A stretch of 64,000 bases of DNA from Pandoraea apista. Its GTDB lineage: Bacteria > Pseudomonadota > Gammaproteobacteria > Burkholderiales > Burkholderiaceae. The DNA is taken from NCBI RefSeq assembly GCF_001465595.2, contig NZ_CP013481.2, positions 5,394,001 to 5,458,000 on the forward strand, read 5' to 3'. Shown in pieces: positions 44,101 to 52,214 of the stretch (positions are counted from its first letter, which is position 1; each line of letters opens with the position of its first letter). Below the pieces are notes generated by a model. It was given only the letters and a program-made list of their open reading frames with translations, was not told the origin of the DNA and searched no databases. The position numbers and the translations under genes are program-made.

Positions 44101-44979
44101 ATGCGAAACCTCGACATCGATCTGCTGCGGACTTTCGTGGCGATTGCGCAGCACGAAACCTTCGCGGCGGCGGCCACGCGCGTCGGTCGCACGCAGTCCG
44201 CCATCACGCAGCAAATGCAGCGACTAGAGCAGGAAATGGGGTGTGCACTGTTCGAAAAGCAGGGGCGGCAGAAGACCATGACGGCCGACGGCGTGCGGCT
44301 CGTGGCTTACGCAAACAAAATTCTCGCGCTCAACGATCAGGCGGTGCAGGTCATGCAAACGCGCGGCCCGGCGGAGAAGCTGCGTATCGGCTCGCCACAC
44401 GATGTGGCCGACTCGATCCTGCCCAGCATGTTGCGCCGGCTGTCGAAGCTCTCGGCGGAGTTGCAGTTGGAGATCATCGTCGGACGCAGCCCGCACCTGA
44501 TGGATGCGCTGCGCGACAAGGAACTGGATCTGGCGATCTCGACCCGTTACGACGAAGGCTTCCCGGGGATCAAGCTTCGCACCTCGCCGATGGTGTGGAT
44601 CTGCGCCGACGACTTCATCTTCAACTCGGCCGCCCCCGTGCCGCTGGTGATGGCCGACGAGTTGAGCCTGTTCCGGCGGCTGTCGATCGAGCGCCTGAAC
44701 GCGGCGGGCATCGCGTGGCGTACGAGCTTCATCTCGCCCACGCTCACCGGCATCAAGGCGGCGATCAGCGCGGGCCTCGGGGTCACGGCGCGCACAACCG
44801 AGTTGCTCGATGCGAACATGCGCGTGCTCTCGGAAGCCGACGGTCTGCCACGCCTGCCCGACGTGGCGTTCTATCTCTACGTGCAGCCGACATGCACCAG
44901 TCAGGTACTGCGCGAATTGTTCGAATCGACGGAACACATCGCCACACGCTTCGGCCCGCCGTTTCTGATGGGCGAGTAG
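44101..44979 (+). CDS. LysR-family regulator of the sulfur amino acid block
   Basis: A 292-residue LysR protein: DNA-binding domain LLRTFVAIAQHETFAAAA with RTQSAITQQMQRLEQEMG, then an effector domain (LRIGSPHDVADSILPSML, LDLAISTRYDEGFPG). It is divergent from the amino acid-binding protein gene with a 199-base AT-rich gap that should carry the operator, the standard layout for a LysR activator of an adjacent operon. The inducer is likely the transported amino acid. The open frame continues 155 codons upstream into the divergent region, but the helix-turn-helix begins right after the ATG at 44101. Confidence 0.88.
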   Translation: MRNLDIDLLRTFVAIAQHETFAAAATRVGRTQSAITQQMQRLEQEMGCALFEKQGRQKTMTADGVRLVAYANKILALNDQAVQVMQTRGPAEKLRIGSPHDVADSILPSMLRRLSKLSAELQLEIIVGRSPHLMDALRDKELDLAISTRYDEGFPGIKLRTSPMVWICADDFIFNSAAPVPLVMADELSLFRRLSIERLNAAGIAWRTSFISPTLTGIKAAISAGLGVTARTTELLDANMRVLSEADGLPRLPDVAFYLYVQPTCTSQVLRELFESTEHIATRFGPPFLMGE

Positions 44980-45062
44980 TCGGGCATTACGCGACGCGAT
45001 GCCGGCGAGTCATCGACGTCCAGTCGAGGGTCCATCGGCAATGGCTCGCGTAACGCGCGAGG

Positions 45063-45635
45063 TCAGCCCTTTGGCGCAGTTCCCGGACGCAGATATTTGA
45101 CCACATGCGCGACGTAGTCGGCCTTCCCCAGTTCCACGCCATGCTGGCGCAGAATCCCGTACGCGGTATTGGTATGGAAGTAGAACTGCGCGAGCAACCA
45201 GTCGCGCGCGTACTGCTCGCCGGTCATGTCGAACACCACACCGTTGGGCAACGCCAGCGAGATATCGATGTACTCACCGGCATCGAGCGCGTTAGCGGGA
45301 AGCGCGTCGAGAAACGCGATGGCGTCGGCAAGACACGCCTTCGCTTCGGCAAACGTGCCGGGGCGTTGCTCGGCATTCCAGCCTTCGCGCTGCACGGCGA
45401 GCACGGCTTCCGGAATCGGCTCGCTACGCAGCCGGTACGCAGGCTCCATCGCCTGGTAGCACACGAAGCGCACCTGCGCGGCCAGCGGGTACATGTCGGG
45501 CGCGAGACGCAACGTCATCAGCGCATCGGGATCCTTGCCCTTGGATTTTTCGTATGCCGCCGCCTTGTCCAGCCACGCCGACAAACCGCGCAGCATGTGC
45601 GACAAAGAGGGGATGAGAAGTTCGGTCAGCGTCAT
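45063..45635 (-). CDS. DUF1993 family protein
   Basis: A 190-residue protein recognisable as DUF1993: LLIPSLSHMLRGLSAWLDKAAAYEKSKG at the start, LAPDMYPLAAQVRFVCYQA, and FHTNTAYGILRQHGVELGKADYV near the C-terminus. The family has a DinB-like four-helix fold and unknown function; the histidines of FHTNTAYGILRQHG may be metal ligands. GGAGT lies upstream of the start. Confidence 0.85.
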   Translation of the reverse strand: MTLTELLIPSLSHMLRGLSAWLDKAAAYEKSKGKDPDALMTLRLAPDMYPLAAQVRFVCYQAMEPAYRLRSEPIPEAVLAVQREGWNAEQRPGTFAEAKACLADAIAFLDALPANALDAGEYIDISLALPNGVVFDMTGEQYARDWLLAQFYFHTNTAYGILRQHGVELGKADYVAHVVKYLRPGTAPKG

Positions 45636-45724
45636 GCCAGTACTCCGTTATTTTGTATTTTGTGGAAACTTCGCGACGCAGCATATCGCGATCGCGGCGG
45701 TCTCGCACAGCAGGCGGCGAGTAC

Positions 45725-46585
45725 TCACGTCGTGGCGATAAGCAATTCCTCGGCGTTTGACGGCGGGCGCAATCCGTCGTCCCGGTGCGCGAAATAGCGC
45801 TCGGTCAGCGCCGCCGCCGAGACATGTTCTGCATGCCTGAAGCCATTCTCCCTGGCGAACGTCATCATTTCCTCCGGTGTGAAGAAGCTGATAAACGGCG
45901 TGCCGCTCGCCCGCGCCCCTTTCTCCGCCATTTCGAGGCCGGGACGCACCTCGGGATCGGCCATCTCCAGCGGCAGCAGAAACGTCATCGCCAACGTGGA
46001 GCCGGGCGCAAACGACGACACCTCGCGCAACGTCGACGCATTCGCCTCGCGCGTCAGATACATGCTCACGCCGGTGGACACAATCACCGCCGGCCGGGCG
46101 GCGTCGAAGCCGTGCTGCAAGAGGGCATCGCGCCACGATTGGCCAGCTTCGAAATCCACCGGCACGAAATGCAGCCAGTCCTGCACGCCATACCCCAACG
46201 CGATGAGCCTGTCATGCTTCCAGCGTTGCGGCCCCGGGCGATCGACTTCGAAGATCGTGAGCGATGTGGCGAGTTCGGGGTGTCGCTGCGCAAAGCTGTC
46301 GAGGCCCGCGCCAAGAATCACGTACTGGGTGACACCCTCTCGCATTTGCGCCAGCACGAGGTCTTCGATGAAGCGCGCGCGCGCAACGATGGACGCGCGA
46401 AACGGCCGTGTGAACGCCGGATTCATGTCGCCACGCTCACGCCAGTCGTCCGGTGGTTCAAGCAGCTTCAGGCCTACGTTGTCGGCGAGAATGTGCGGCG
46501 CGGCGTCGAGTTCGAGATGCAGCGCGCGCCACAGCGCAACGCGCGCGGCGGTGCTGTCGGGAGCGATGTCTTTGGGGTCGGTCAT
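45725..46585 (-). CDS. Class I SAM-dependent methyltransferase (LCM-like family)
   Basis: A 286-residue protein of the leucine carboxyl methyltransferase-like family common in actino- and proteobacteria. The opening ARVALWRALHLELDAAPHILAD and ARFIEDLVLAQMREGVTQYVILGAGLDSFAQRHPEL are diagnostic; the glycine-rich SAM loop is ILGAGLDSF and the acid follows at IFEVDRPG. The start at 46585 is chosen by family fit. Methyl acceptor unknown. Its neighbours (DUF1993, RcnA) give no functional hint. Confidence 0.86.
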   Translation of the reverse strand: MTDPKDIAPDSTAARVALWRALHLELDAAPHILADNVGLKLLEPPDDWRERGDMNPAFTRPFRASIVARARFIEDLVLAQMREGVTQYVILGAGLDSFAQRHPELATSLTIFEVDRPGPQRWKHDRLIALGYGVQDWLHFVPVDFEAGQSWRDALLQHGFDAARPAVIVSTGVSMYLTREANASTLREVSSFAPGSTLAMTFLLPLEMADPEVRPGLEMAEKGARASGTPFISFFTPEEMMTFARENGFRHAEHVSAAALTERYFAHRDDGLRPPSNAEELLIATT

Positions 46586-46771
46586 GATGCCCACCTGACG
46601 AATCGGTAAGTGATACGGCGATTTTTGCACAGCCCCGGCGAGCGTGCCGGGCAATCGCTCACGATGGGCGATAGCGTTCCGTCGTGAAGTCGATGCACGC
46701 GCATCAACGTGCCGCACGCCAGTTCCGCGCGAATGGACACATCACTTGTTCGGTCATATGCACCGGTCAGA

Positions 46772-47635
46772 TCAAACTGCGAAGAGAAGTTGTGCCGCGC
46801 CTTGATAGCCGACGTACAGGCCGACCAGAACGATCAGCCCACCCGAAAAGTAGGGCGCCTTGCGCGCGAACTCGCCGAAGCCGCTCCACCGGCGCGACAT
46901 GTGCCGAACGCTCAGCGCCGCCAGCGTGCCGGACGCGACCATCGTGATCGCCAGACCCATGCTGAAACACAGCACGAGCCCAGCGCCCAGCGCAAAACGC
47001 TTGAGTTGCAGGCACAGCAGCAAGACAGTGATCGAGGCCGGGCACGGCACCAGGCCTCCCGTCAGGCCGAATACGACGATCTGACCGGTCGTGACGTCGC
47101 GCCCCGTGAAGCGCTTTCGGATATCGCGGGCATGCGCGCGCTCGTGAGCGTCTCGATAGCCCTCGCAAGACAGGTCGATGGCACGCGCGTGCTGAGCCTG
47201 TGATGCGTGCGCATGGTCGTGATCGTGGCTGTGGCTGTGGCTGTGGCTGTGGCTGTGGCTGTGGCTGTGGCTGTGCTCATGGTCATGCGCCCGCGTGTTG
47301 TCGCGCCATGTCCGCCACAGCATCCAGCCTGCGACAGCCAGAATCAAGGCGCCCGAGGCGAGCTGGAAGTACGGCTCGAAGGCGCCGGTATCCCAGTTGC
47401 GTCCGAAATACATCCCGGCCAATGCAACCAGCCACACCACGGCGGTATGCGACGCCGTCGCCGACAAACCCAGCAGAACGGCCTGTCCCACCGTGCCGCG
47501 AATGGCGACGATGAACGCCGCCATCATCGTCTTGGAATGCCCTGGTTCCAACCCGTGCAGGGCGCCGAGCAAGATGGCGCTGGGGATGAATAGCCAGGCG
47601 TTGCCTTGCTGAAGCAGCGTCGAGAACTCAGTCAT
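46772..47635 (-). CDS. rcnA: Nickel/cobalt efflux protein RcnA
   Basis: A 287-residue polytopic inner-membrane exporter. The first block is LLGALHGLEPGHSKTMMAAFIVAIRG, with the metal-path HGLEPGHS motif; a long histidine-rich cytoplasmic loop (Ser-His repeats, HDHDHAH) follows the third helix; the second conserved block is GLTGGLVPCPASITVLL. E. coli RcnA has the same layout and length. It is divergent from the RcnR gene and a perfect RcnR operator lies between them, so it should be induced by nickel or cobalt. The histidine loop is encoded by eight GTGGCT units (47225-47272). Confidence 0.95.
   Translation of the reverse strand: MTEFSTLLQQGNAWLFIPSAILLGALHGLEPGHSKTMMAAFIVAIRGTVGQAVLLGLSATASHTAVVWLVALAGMYFGRNWDTGAFEPYFQLASGALILAVAGWMLWRTWRDNTRAHDHEHSHSHSHSHSHSHSHSHDHDHAHASQAQHARAIDLSCEGYRDAHERAHARDIRKRFTGRDVTTGQIVVFGLTGGLVPCPASITVLLLCLQLKRFALGAGLVLCFSMGLAITMVASGTLAALSVRHMSRRWSGFGEFARKAPYFSGGLIVLVGLYVGYQGAAQLLFAV
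47225..47272. repeat. Tandem hexanucleotide repeat (GTGGCT)x8 in rcnA
   Basis: Eight perfect GTGGCT units encode eight consecutive Ser-His pairs (minus strand) in the cytosolic metal-binding loop of RcnA. Copy-number changes would alter the number of histidines without breaking the frame. Confidence 0.95.
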
Positions 47636-47674
47636 GAGGCAATGCTCGATCGGTCGAATGTTGAACCCGGAATA

Positions 47675-47689
47675 TACTACCCCCCAGTA
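47675..47689. promoter_or_regulatory. RcnR operator
   Basis: On the minus strand the sequence reads TACTGGGGGGTAGTA, an exact match to the RcnR site TACT-G6-N-AGTA known from E. coli. It lies 40 bases upstream of the rcnA start and 55 upstream of the rcnR start, so it can repress both. Confidence 0.93.
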
Positions 47690-47744
47690 TATTCGTGTTA
47701 ACATTTTTCACCCGTTGACGTCACAGCCAGGAGCGCGCCAGACC

Positions 47745-48014
47745 GTGCATACCATTCGAGACAAGAGCAAACTGCTGGCACGTGTGCGTCGCATTCAAGG
47801 ACAGGCGCAGGCATTGGAGCGTCAATTGAATGAAGAGAGCGACTGTGTCGAGATCCTCCAGCAGATCGCCGCCATTCGCGGCGCGGTCAACGGTCTGATG
47901 GGCGCTGTCATCGAAGGTCATCTCGTCGATCACCTTGTCAACGAGCCCGGACAGGCAAACCGGGAAGCCGAGCTGGCGCCGGTGCTTCATGTCATCAAGG
48001 CTTATCTGAAATAA
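47745..48014 (+). CDS. rcnR: Nickel/cobalt-responsive repressor RcnR
   Basis: An 89-residue CsoR/RcnR-family repressor, nearly the exact length of E. coli RcnR (90). It begins HTIRDKSKLLARVRRIQGQ, has the family cysteine in ESDCVEILQQIAAIRGAVNGLMGAVIEGHLVDHLV and the two histidines of GHLVDHLV. N-terminal His, Cys and these His residues are the Ni/Co ligands in RcnR. The start is GTG at 47745, preceded by AGGAG 11 bases upstream; an in-frame ATG 37 codons upstream would span the operator and is rejected. Divergent from rcnA. Confidence 0.93.
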   Translation: MHTIRDKSKLLARVRRIQGQAQALERQLNEESDCVEILQQIAAIRGAVNGLMGAVIEGHLVDHLVNEPGQANREAELAPVLHVIKAYLK

Positions 48015-48046
48015 CTGCCCCCAACTGATTGCCGGAGTAGCACGTG

Positions 48047-49249
48047 ATGCTGTCCCTTCGTTTGCGCTGGTATGCCCTGGAAACGTCGCGAGTCTTGCGC
48101 AGGCATTGGCAAGTGCTTTGCCTGACGCTCATGCTGGTGCTCCCGTCGATGCCGGTTTTTGCGCAGGCGCGAATACTCGGGGCGCCAGTGCTCGCTGCAC
48201 TCGCTCCCGCGCGCAGCGCCGAGTGGCAATTCCTTTGGGTACACGCGCTCGAAGCCGTTGGCGTGCTGTGGGTCCTCGCTCAGCGACGCGCCATCTCCGG
48301 CGGCGCCTTCGCCACTTTCGTCCGATCGTTGCCCATTCCCGCATGGCGTCGGCGTGGTGTCGATGCGGCGCTCGTCGCGCTCGCAAGCACACCGCTATTG
48401 CTCAGCGTTGCAGCGGCATTCGTCGCGCTGGCGTTCACGCCTGATAACGGTAGCCATTACCTCTACGTGCTTGATCTGACGCTTATCACCCTCGGCGCAC
48501 AATTGGCCGCGCTGAACCGGCAACTGCGAAGCGCCGCGCCCCTTGTCATGGCCAACATGTTGCTAGTAGCAGGGTTACAAACGTCGGGTTCGCTATCGCT
48601 GTCGATGCTCGCCGGCGCGCTGGGCATTTCGGTGTGGACGTTGAGTCGTGCACCTGCCGTTTCGGCGGCGCACCGAGGGCGCTCCGTCGCATGGCGCGTC
48701 CCTTCCATGGCGACGGGCTCGCATGGTTTGCGTCGCTTGCTGCCTGCCGTTGGGCGGGTGCAGATCGGGATTCTGCGCGCGCATGCGAGCACGGTCGCCG
48801 CCCGGGCAATGCTGATGGCCGCGACGGCTGCATCTACGTGCTATCTGTCCGCACTCTGGGATTTCGACGTCCGGGCGACGGGGCTCGTTGTCATCACACA
48901 GGCGGTGATACTCGTCGTCGCCGCCCTGCATTTTCGCGAGTTGCGTCAGGCTCACCTCAGGGCAGCACACTTCACGCGCTCGCTGCCCATCCGCCCCCTC
49001 CGGCAAACACTCGCCGACATCGCGACGGTACTCTGTATCGCGGCGCCGTTTGGGGTCGCCGGTCCCCTCTCTCTCGTGATGAACGACGCGATGTCGAGCT
49101 GGCAAGCGTCGTCACTCTTACTCGCCGGCGCGCCGCTCGTGGCACTGCTGCACTTGCCGCAGCGATGGGTTCCACGGCAGTCCGTGTTGCTTGGCGCAAC
49201 CCTTGCCGCGCTGTGGGTCGCCACCGTCTGGCAATACTTCGTTCACTGA
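48047..49249 (+). CDS. Polytopic membrane protein, putative ABC-2-like permease partner
   Basis: A 400-residue protein with about ten hydrophobic segments and no recognised family motif. The layout (two similar halves, each with FxRSLPIP-type basic elements: FVRSLPIPAWRRRG and FTRSLPIRPLRQT) suggests an internal duplication. It is followed 14 bases later by an ABC-type ATPase, so it is probably the membrane part of an unusual two-gene ABC system. GGAG lies nine bases before the ATG at 48047. It follows rcnR by 33 bases and may share its transcript, hinting at a metal-related role; that link is inference only. Confidence 0.6.
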   Translation: MLSLRLRWYALETSRVLRRHWQVLCLTLMLVLPSMPVFAQARILGAPVLAALAPARSAEWQFLWVHALEAVGVLWVLAQRRAISGGAFATFVRSLPIPAWRRRGVDAALVALASTPLLLSVAAAFVALAFTPDNGSHYLYVLDLTLITLGAQLAALNRQLRSAAPLVMANMLLVAGLQTSGSLSLSMLAGALGISVWTLSRAPAVSAAHRGRSVAWRVPSMATGSHGLRRLLPAVGRVQIGILRAHASTVAARAMLMAATAASTCYLSALWDFDVRATGLVVITQAVILVVAALHFRELRQAHLRAAHFTRSLPIRPLRQTLADIATVLCIAAPFGVAGPLSLVMNDAMSSWQASSLLLAGAPLVALLHLPQRWVPRQSVLLGATLAALWVATVWQYFVH

Positions 49250-49262
49250 TTTCCGTTCACTC

Positions 49263-49892
49263 ATGCTCCGCTTCGAGAATCTCACCAAACGCTTCGGCAC
49301 CCGTACCCTCTTCGAGAACCTGCACTTCGATGCCCAGGCGGGTTGCGTGGCGCTGAGCGACGAAAACGGCAGCGGCAAATCCACTTTGCTCGGCATGCTG
49401 GCGGGCACCCTCGAAGCAGACGATGGCGACATCTGGCTCGACGGGCATTCCTTGCGAGACGCGCCGCTGGCCGCGAAGGCCGCGCTCGCCTATGTCCCCG
49501 ACGATTGCCTCGCGTACCCGTTTCAGACAGGGCGCGCGCTACTTGATCTCGTGGCGTCCGCCAAGAAGACGAGGGTTGACGCCAGCGTGCTCGACCTGGC
49601 CCACCGCTTCGGATTGGCACCGCACATGGAGAAGCGCTTCGAGCAGATGTCGCTGGGCACACGCCGCAAATTCTTCCTGAGCGCCACCTTGATCGGCGCG
49701 CCGCGCGTGATCATCGCGGACGAACCCGGCAACGGTCTCGACGCCGCCGCACGCGCGGTCCTCATCGACTTGTTCACCACGCTGGGCAAAGACCGGTGCG
49801 TCTTCTTTTCCAGCCACGACCCGGAGCTCACGCGCGCCTGTCACGCCACCACGGTCGGCTTCGCCGACCTCGGCCAGCGCCCCGCTAGCTGA
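49263..49892 (+). CDS. ABC transporter ATP-binding protein with degenerate Walker A and signature motifs
   Basis: A 209-residue ATPase of the ABC-2/heme-exporter-like size class. The Walker A reads SDENGSGKST, with aspartate in place of the first invariant glycine. The signature is MSLGTRRKFFLSATL rather than LSGGQ, as in CcmA and drug-exporter types. Walker B is VIIADEPGNGLD and the switch histidine is in FFSSHDPEL. It follows the membrane protein gene by 14 bases. Substrate unknown. Confidence 0.8.
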   Translation: MLRFENLTKRFGTRTLFENLHFDAQAGCVALSDENGSGKSTLLGMLAGTLEADDGDIWLDGHSLRDAPLAAKAALAYVPDDCLAYPFQTGRALLDLVASAKKTRVDASVLDLAHRFGLAPHMEKRFEQMSLGTRRKFFLSATLIGAPRVIIADEPGNGLDAAARAVLIDLFTTLGKDRCVFFSSHDPELTRACHATTVGFADLGQRPAS

Positions 49893-49969
49893 GACCATCG
49901 CGCTTCGCATACGCTGCACGGCATACCTGTGCCATCATCCGTCTATCGTTTCGATCACGGGAGACGGTT

Positions 49970-50434
49970 ATGAGCGGCAAATGGTTTTCGAAGTTCTCGA
50001 GCTACCTTTCCACCATCACCGGCCGGCCGATTTCGTTCGTGCTGGCCGTCGCACTGGTCCTGATCTGGGCGGCGACCGGCCCGCTATTCCATTACAGCGA
50101 TACGTGGCAGTTGGTCATCAACACCTCAACTACCATCGTCACGTTTCTGATGGTCTTCCTCATTCAGAACACGCAGAACCGCGACACGGCGGCCATGCAG
50201 ATCAAACTCGACGAGTTGATCCGCGCGATGGAAGGCGCCCACAACGCGCTGCTCGATCTGGAAGAACTCGATGAGAAGGAACTGACCCGCTTCCGCAAGC
50301 GGTACGAAAGCCTTGCCGAGGCGGCGCGCGTTGCGTTGAAAAAGGGCGATGTCGATACGGATTCCCCGTTCGTCGGCGGCGACGACGGCATCGCTCACGG
50401 CAACGCGCATAAAGATGACAAGGACAAGTCGTGA
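49970..50434 (+). CDS. Low-affinity iron permease (Fet4-like) family small membrane protein
   Basis: A 154-residue protein whose core fits the low-affinity iron permease family: FSKFSSYLSTITGRPISFVLAVALVLIWAATGP, then DTWQLVINTSTTIVTFLMVFLIQNTQNRDTAAMQIKLDELIRA. Two transmembrane helices are followed by a charged cytoplasmic tail with a predicted coiled coil (LEELDEKELTRFRKRYESL). The bacterial short forms have unproven transport activity. GGGAG lies upstream of the ATG. Confidence 0.85.
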   Translation: MSGKWFSKFSSYLSTITGRPISFVLAVALVLIWAATGPLFHYSDTWQLVINTSTTIVTFLMVFLIQNTQNRDTAAMQIKLDELIRAMEGAHNALLDLEELDEKELTRFRKRYESLAEAARVALKKGDVDTDSPFVGGDDGIAHGNAHKDDKDKS

Positions 50435-50564
50435 TGCCCGGCGTCATTCATCGCGCCCTCCCCCCGCCACGCCATGCCATACCGCGACAGTTCATCATGC
50501 GTCGAAACATTCCCTTAACAGTCGCCCCTAGACTCTGGCCATCGTCGTCACCGGCTGGAAATCG

Positions 50565-51977
50565 ATGGATACCGACTGCACAGTGCCCGGCAATGAGCGC
50601 GCCGCCCCCTTGCTATACGACGTATCCGACGCGAAACGGATACTAAACGCGACGTGCATCAGCTATGTCGTCGTTCTGCTCGATACGTCGATCGTCAACG
50701 TGGCGCTTGAACCGCTCGCGCTTGCCTTCGACGTGCAACTGACCGGGCTGCAATGGGTGGTGAGCGCCTACACGCTGATGTTCGCGAGCCTGCTACTCAC
50801 CGGTGGCACCCTCGGAGACCGATGGGGTGCAAAGCGGGGCTATCTCGCCGGTCTCATGATCTTCATGATGGCGTCGCTGGGTTGCGCGCTCGCGCTTTCG
50901 CCGTCGATGCTCGTTGCTGCGCGCGCGCTTCAGGGCATTGGCGCCGCGCTGCTCGTACCGTGCTCGCTCAAGCTCATTCATCAGGCGACCCCCGATCCCG
51001 CCGAGCGTGCGCGAGCCATCGGGCGATGGGTCGGATTGGGCGGCGTGGCACTTGCCGCCGGTCCGCTCGTTGGAGGTGCGCTGATTCACTGGCTAGGGTG
51101 GCGCAGCATCTTCTTTGTGAACGTCCCGGTCTGCCTCGTTGGCATGACGATGGCATGGAGGATCGCCGCCGCGCGGCGAACGCCATCCAGCGCCCATCGT
51201 GTCGATCTGGCCGGGCTGCTGGCGGGCATGGTCGCTCTGGCCACGCTGATCGGCGTGCTCATCGAGGGCCGCATTCTCGGCTGGACATCTGCGTGGATCG
51301 TCGGCGGTACCGTCGTATCGGTTCTCGCATGGTTTGCGCTCGTGCACATCGAGGCGCGCCATCCCTGTCCGATGCTGCCGTTGCCGATGTTCCGAAGCGG
51401 TGTGTTCACCGGTTCGACGGCCGCATCGATGGCGTCTGCTTTTGTGTTCTACGGTCTGCTGTTTGTCGTGAGCCTGCACTTCCAGCAGATGCGCGGATAC
51501 CGCCCACTGGAAACCGGCATGGCGCTGCTGCCGATGACCGCCATGGTCGCCGTCGGCAGTTTGTTGGCGGGGCGCCTTTTGGATCGATTCGGCCCGCTAT
51601 GGCCGATGCTTTGGGCGTTCGCCGCTTACGCCGCCGGAGCACTCGGGCTGGCATTCGTCACGGCCAATGTGCCGTATGCATTTGCGGTATTGCCAATGCT
51701 TGCCATCGGAGCGGCGTCCGGCATTGTTTCGCCCATTGCAACAGCACCCGCCTTGCAGACGGTCGCCCCGTCGCGGGCAGGCGTGGCAGCGGCCGTGCTG
51801 AACACCGCGAGACAAGCGGGCGCCGCGCTCGGTGTCGCCATCTTCGGTTCGCTCGTGGGCGTCATGCCGGCAACGGAAGCTGGCCTGCGTCCCGCACTGG
51901 CACTGGCTGCCGGGGTCAGTCTTGCCGTGGTGCCGGTGTGGCGGCTGGCGTTGCGCCGACAGGGCGAGGCTTCGTGA
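50565..51977 (+). CDS. MFS multidrug efflux transporter, DHA2 (EmrB/QacA) family
   Basis: A 470-residue, 14-helix drug:proton antiporter. Family blocks: LLDTSIVNVALEPLA (motif D1, TM1), WVVSAYTLMFASLLLTGGTLGDRWGAKRGYL (motif A), ARALQGIGAALLVPCSLKLI (motif B) and GRWVGLGGVALAAGPLVGGALIHWLGWRSIFFVNVP (motif C). It exports cationic or lipophilic toxicants; substrate unknown. No periplasmic adaptor (EmrA-like) or local regulator is adjacent. Confidence 0.9.
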   Translation: MDTDCTVPGNERAAPLLYDVSDAKRILNATCISYVVVLLDTSIVNVALEPLALAFDVQLTGLQWVVSAYTLMFASLLLTGGTLGDRWGAKRGYLAGLMIFMMASLGCALALSPSMLVAARALQGIGAALLVPCSLKLIHQATPDPAERARAIGRWVGLGGVALAAGPLVGGALIHWLGWRSIFFVNVPVCLVGMTMAWRIAAARRTPSSAHRVDLAGLLAGMVALATLIGVLIEGRILGWTSAWIVGGTVVSVLAWFALVHIEARHPCPMLPLPMFRSGVFTGSTAASMASAFVFYGLLFVVSLHFQQMRGYRPLETGMALLPMTAMVAVGSLLAGRLLDRFGPLWPMLWAFAAYAAGALGLAFVTANVPYAFAVLPMLAIGAASGIVSPIATAPALQTVAPSRAGVAAAVLNTARQAGAALGVAIFGSLVGVMPATEAGLRPALALAAGVSLAVVPVWRLALRRQGEAS

Positions 51978-52078
51978 GAACGGCGTAGGCAGCCGAGCCA
52001 GCAGGGGGCGGGAAGGGGGATCGAAAAGCCGATACGGGGCCGTTGAAACACGACGCATGTGCATTGATCTGTGCTCAT

Positions 52079-52105
52079 TAAAGTTACTGTCCCGGCGCGC
52101 CGTAA
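52079..52105 (+). promoter_or_regulatory. Candidate sigma-28 (FliA) promoter
   Basis: TAAAGTTA (52079-52086) followed after 12 bases by GCCGTAA (52099-52105) resembles the flagellar sigma-28 consensus TAAAGTTT-N11-GCCGATAA with one base of spacing difference and one missing base. It is 110 bases upstream of the chemoreceptor start, a gene class usually driven by this factor. Confidence 0.5.
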
Positions 52106-52214
52106 GCGCAGAGAGTAGAGCAGCAATGTCTCGATGCGATGGCACCGGCAGTACCGCCTGAGCGGTCAATCCCCCCACTCAACGGCTCGCGCGCGAGCCT
52201 ACCGATGAAAGCCC

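Noticed and set aside
47225..47272. CRISPR-like repeat
   Set aside because: The units are 6 bp without spacers and lie inside the rcnA coding sequence.
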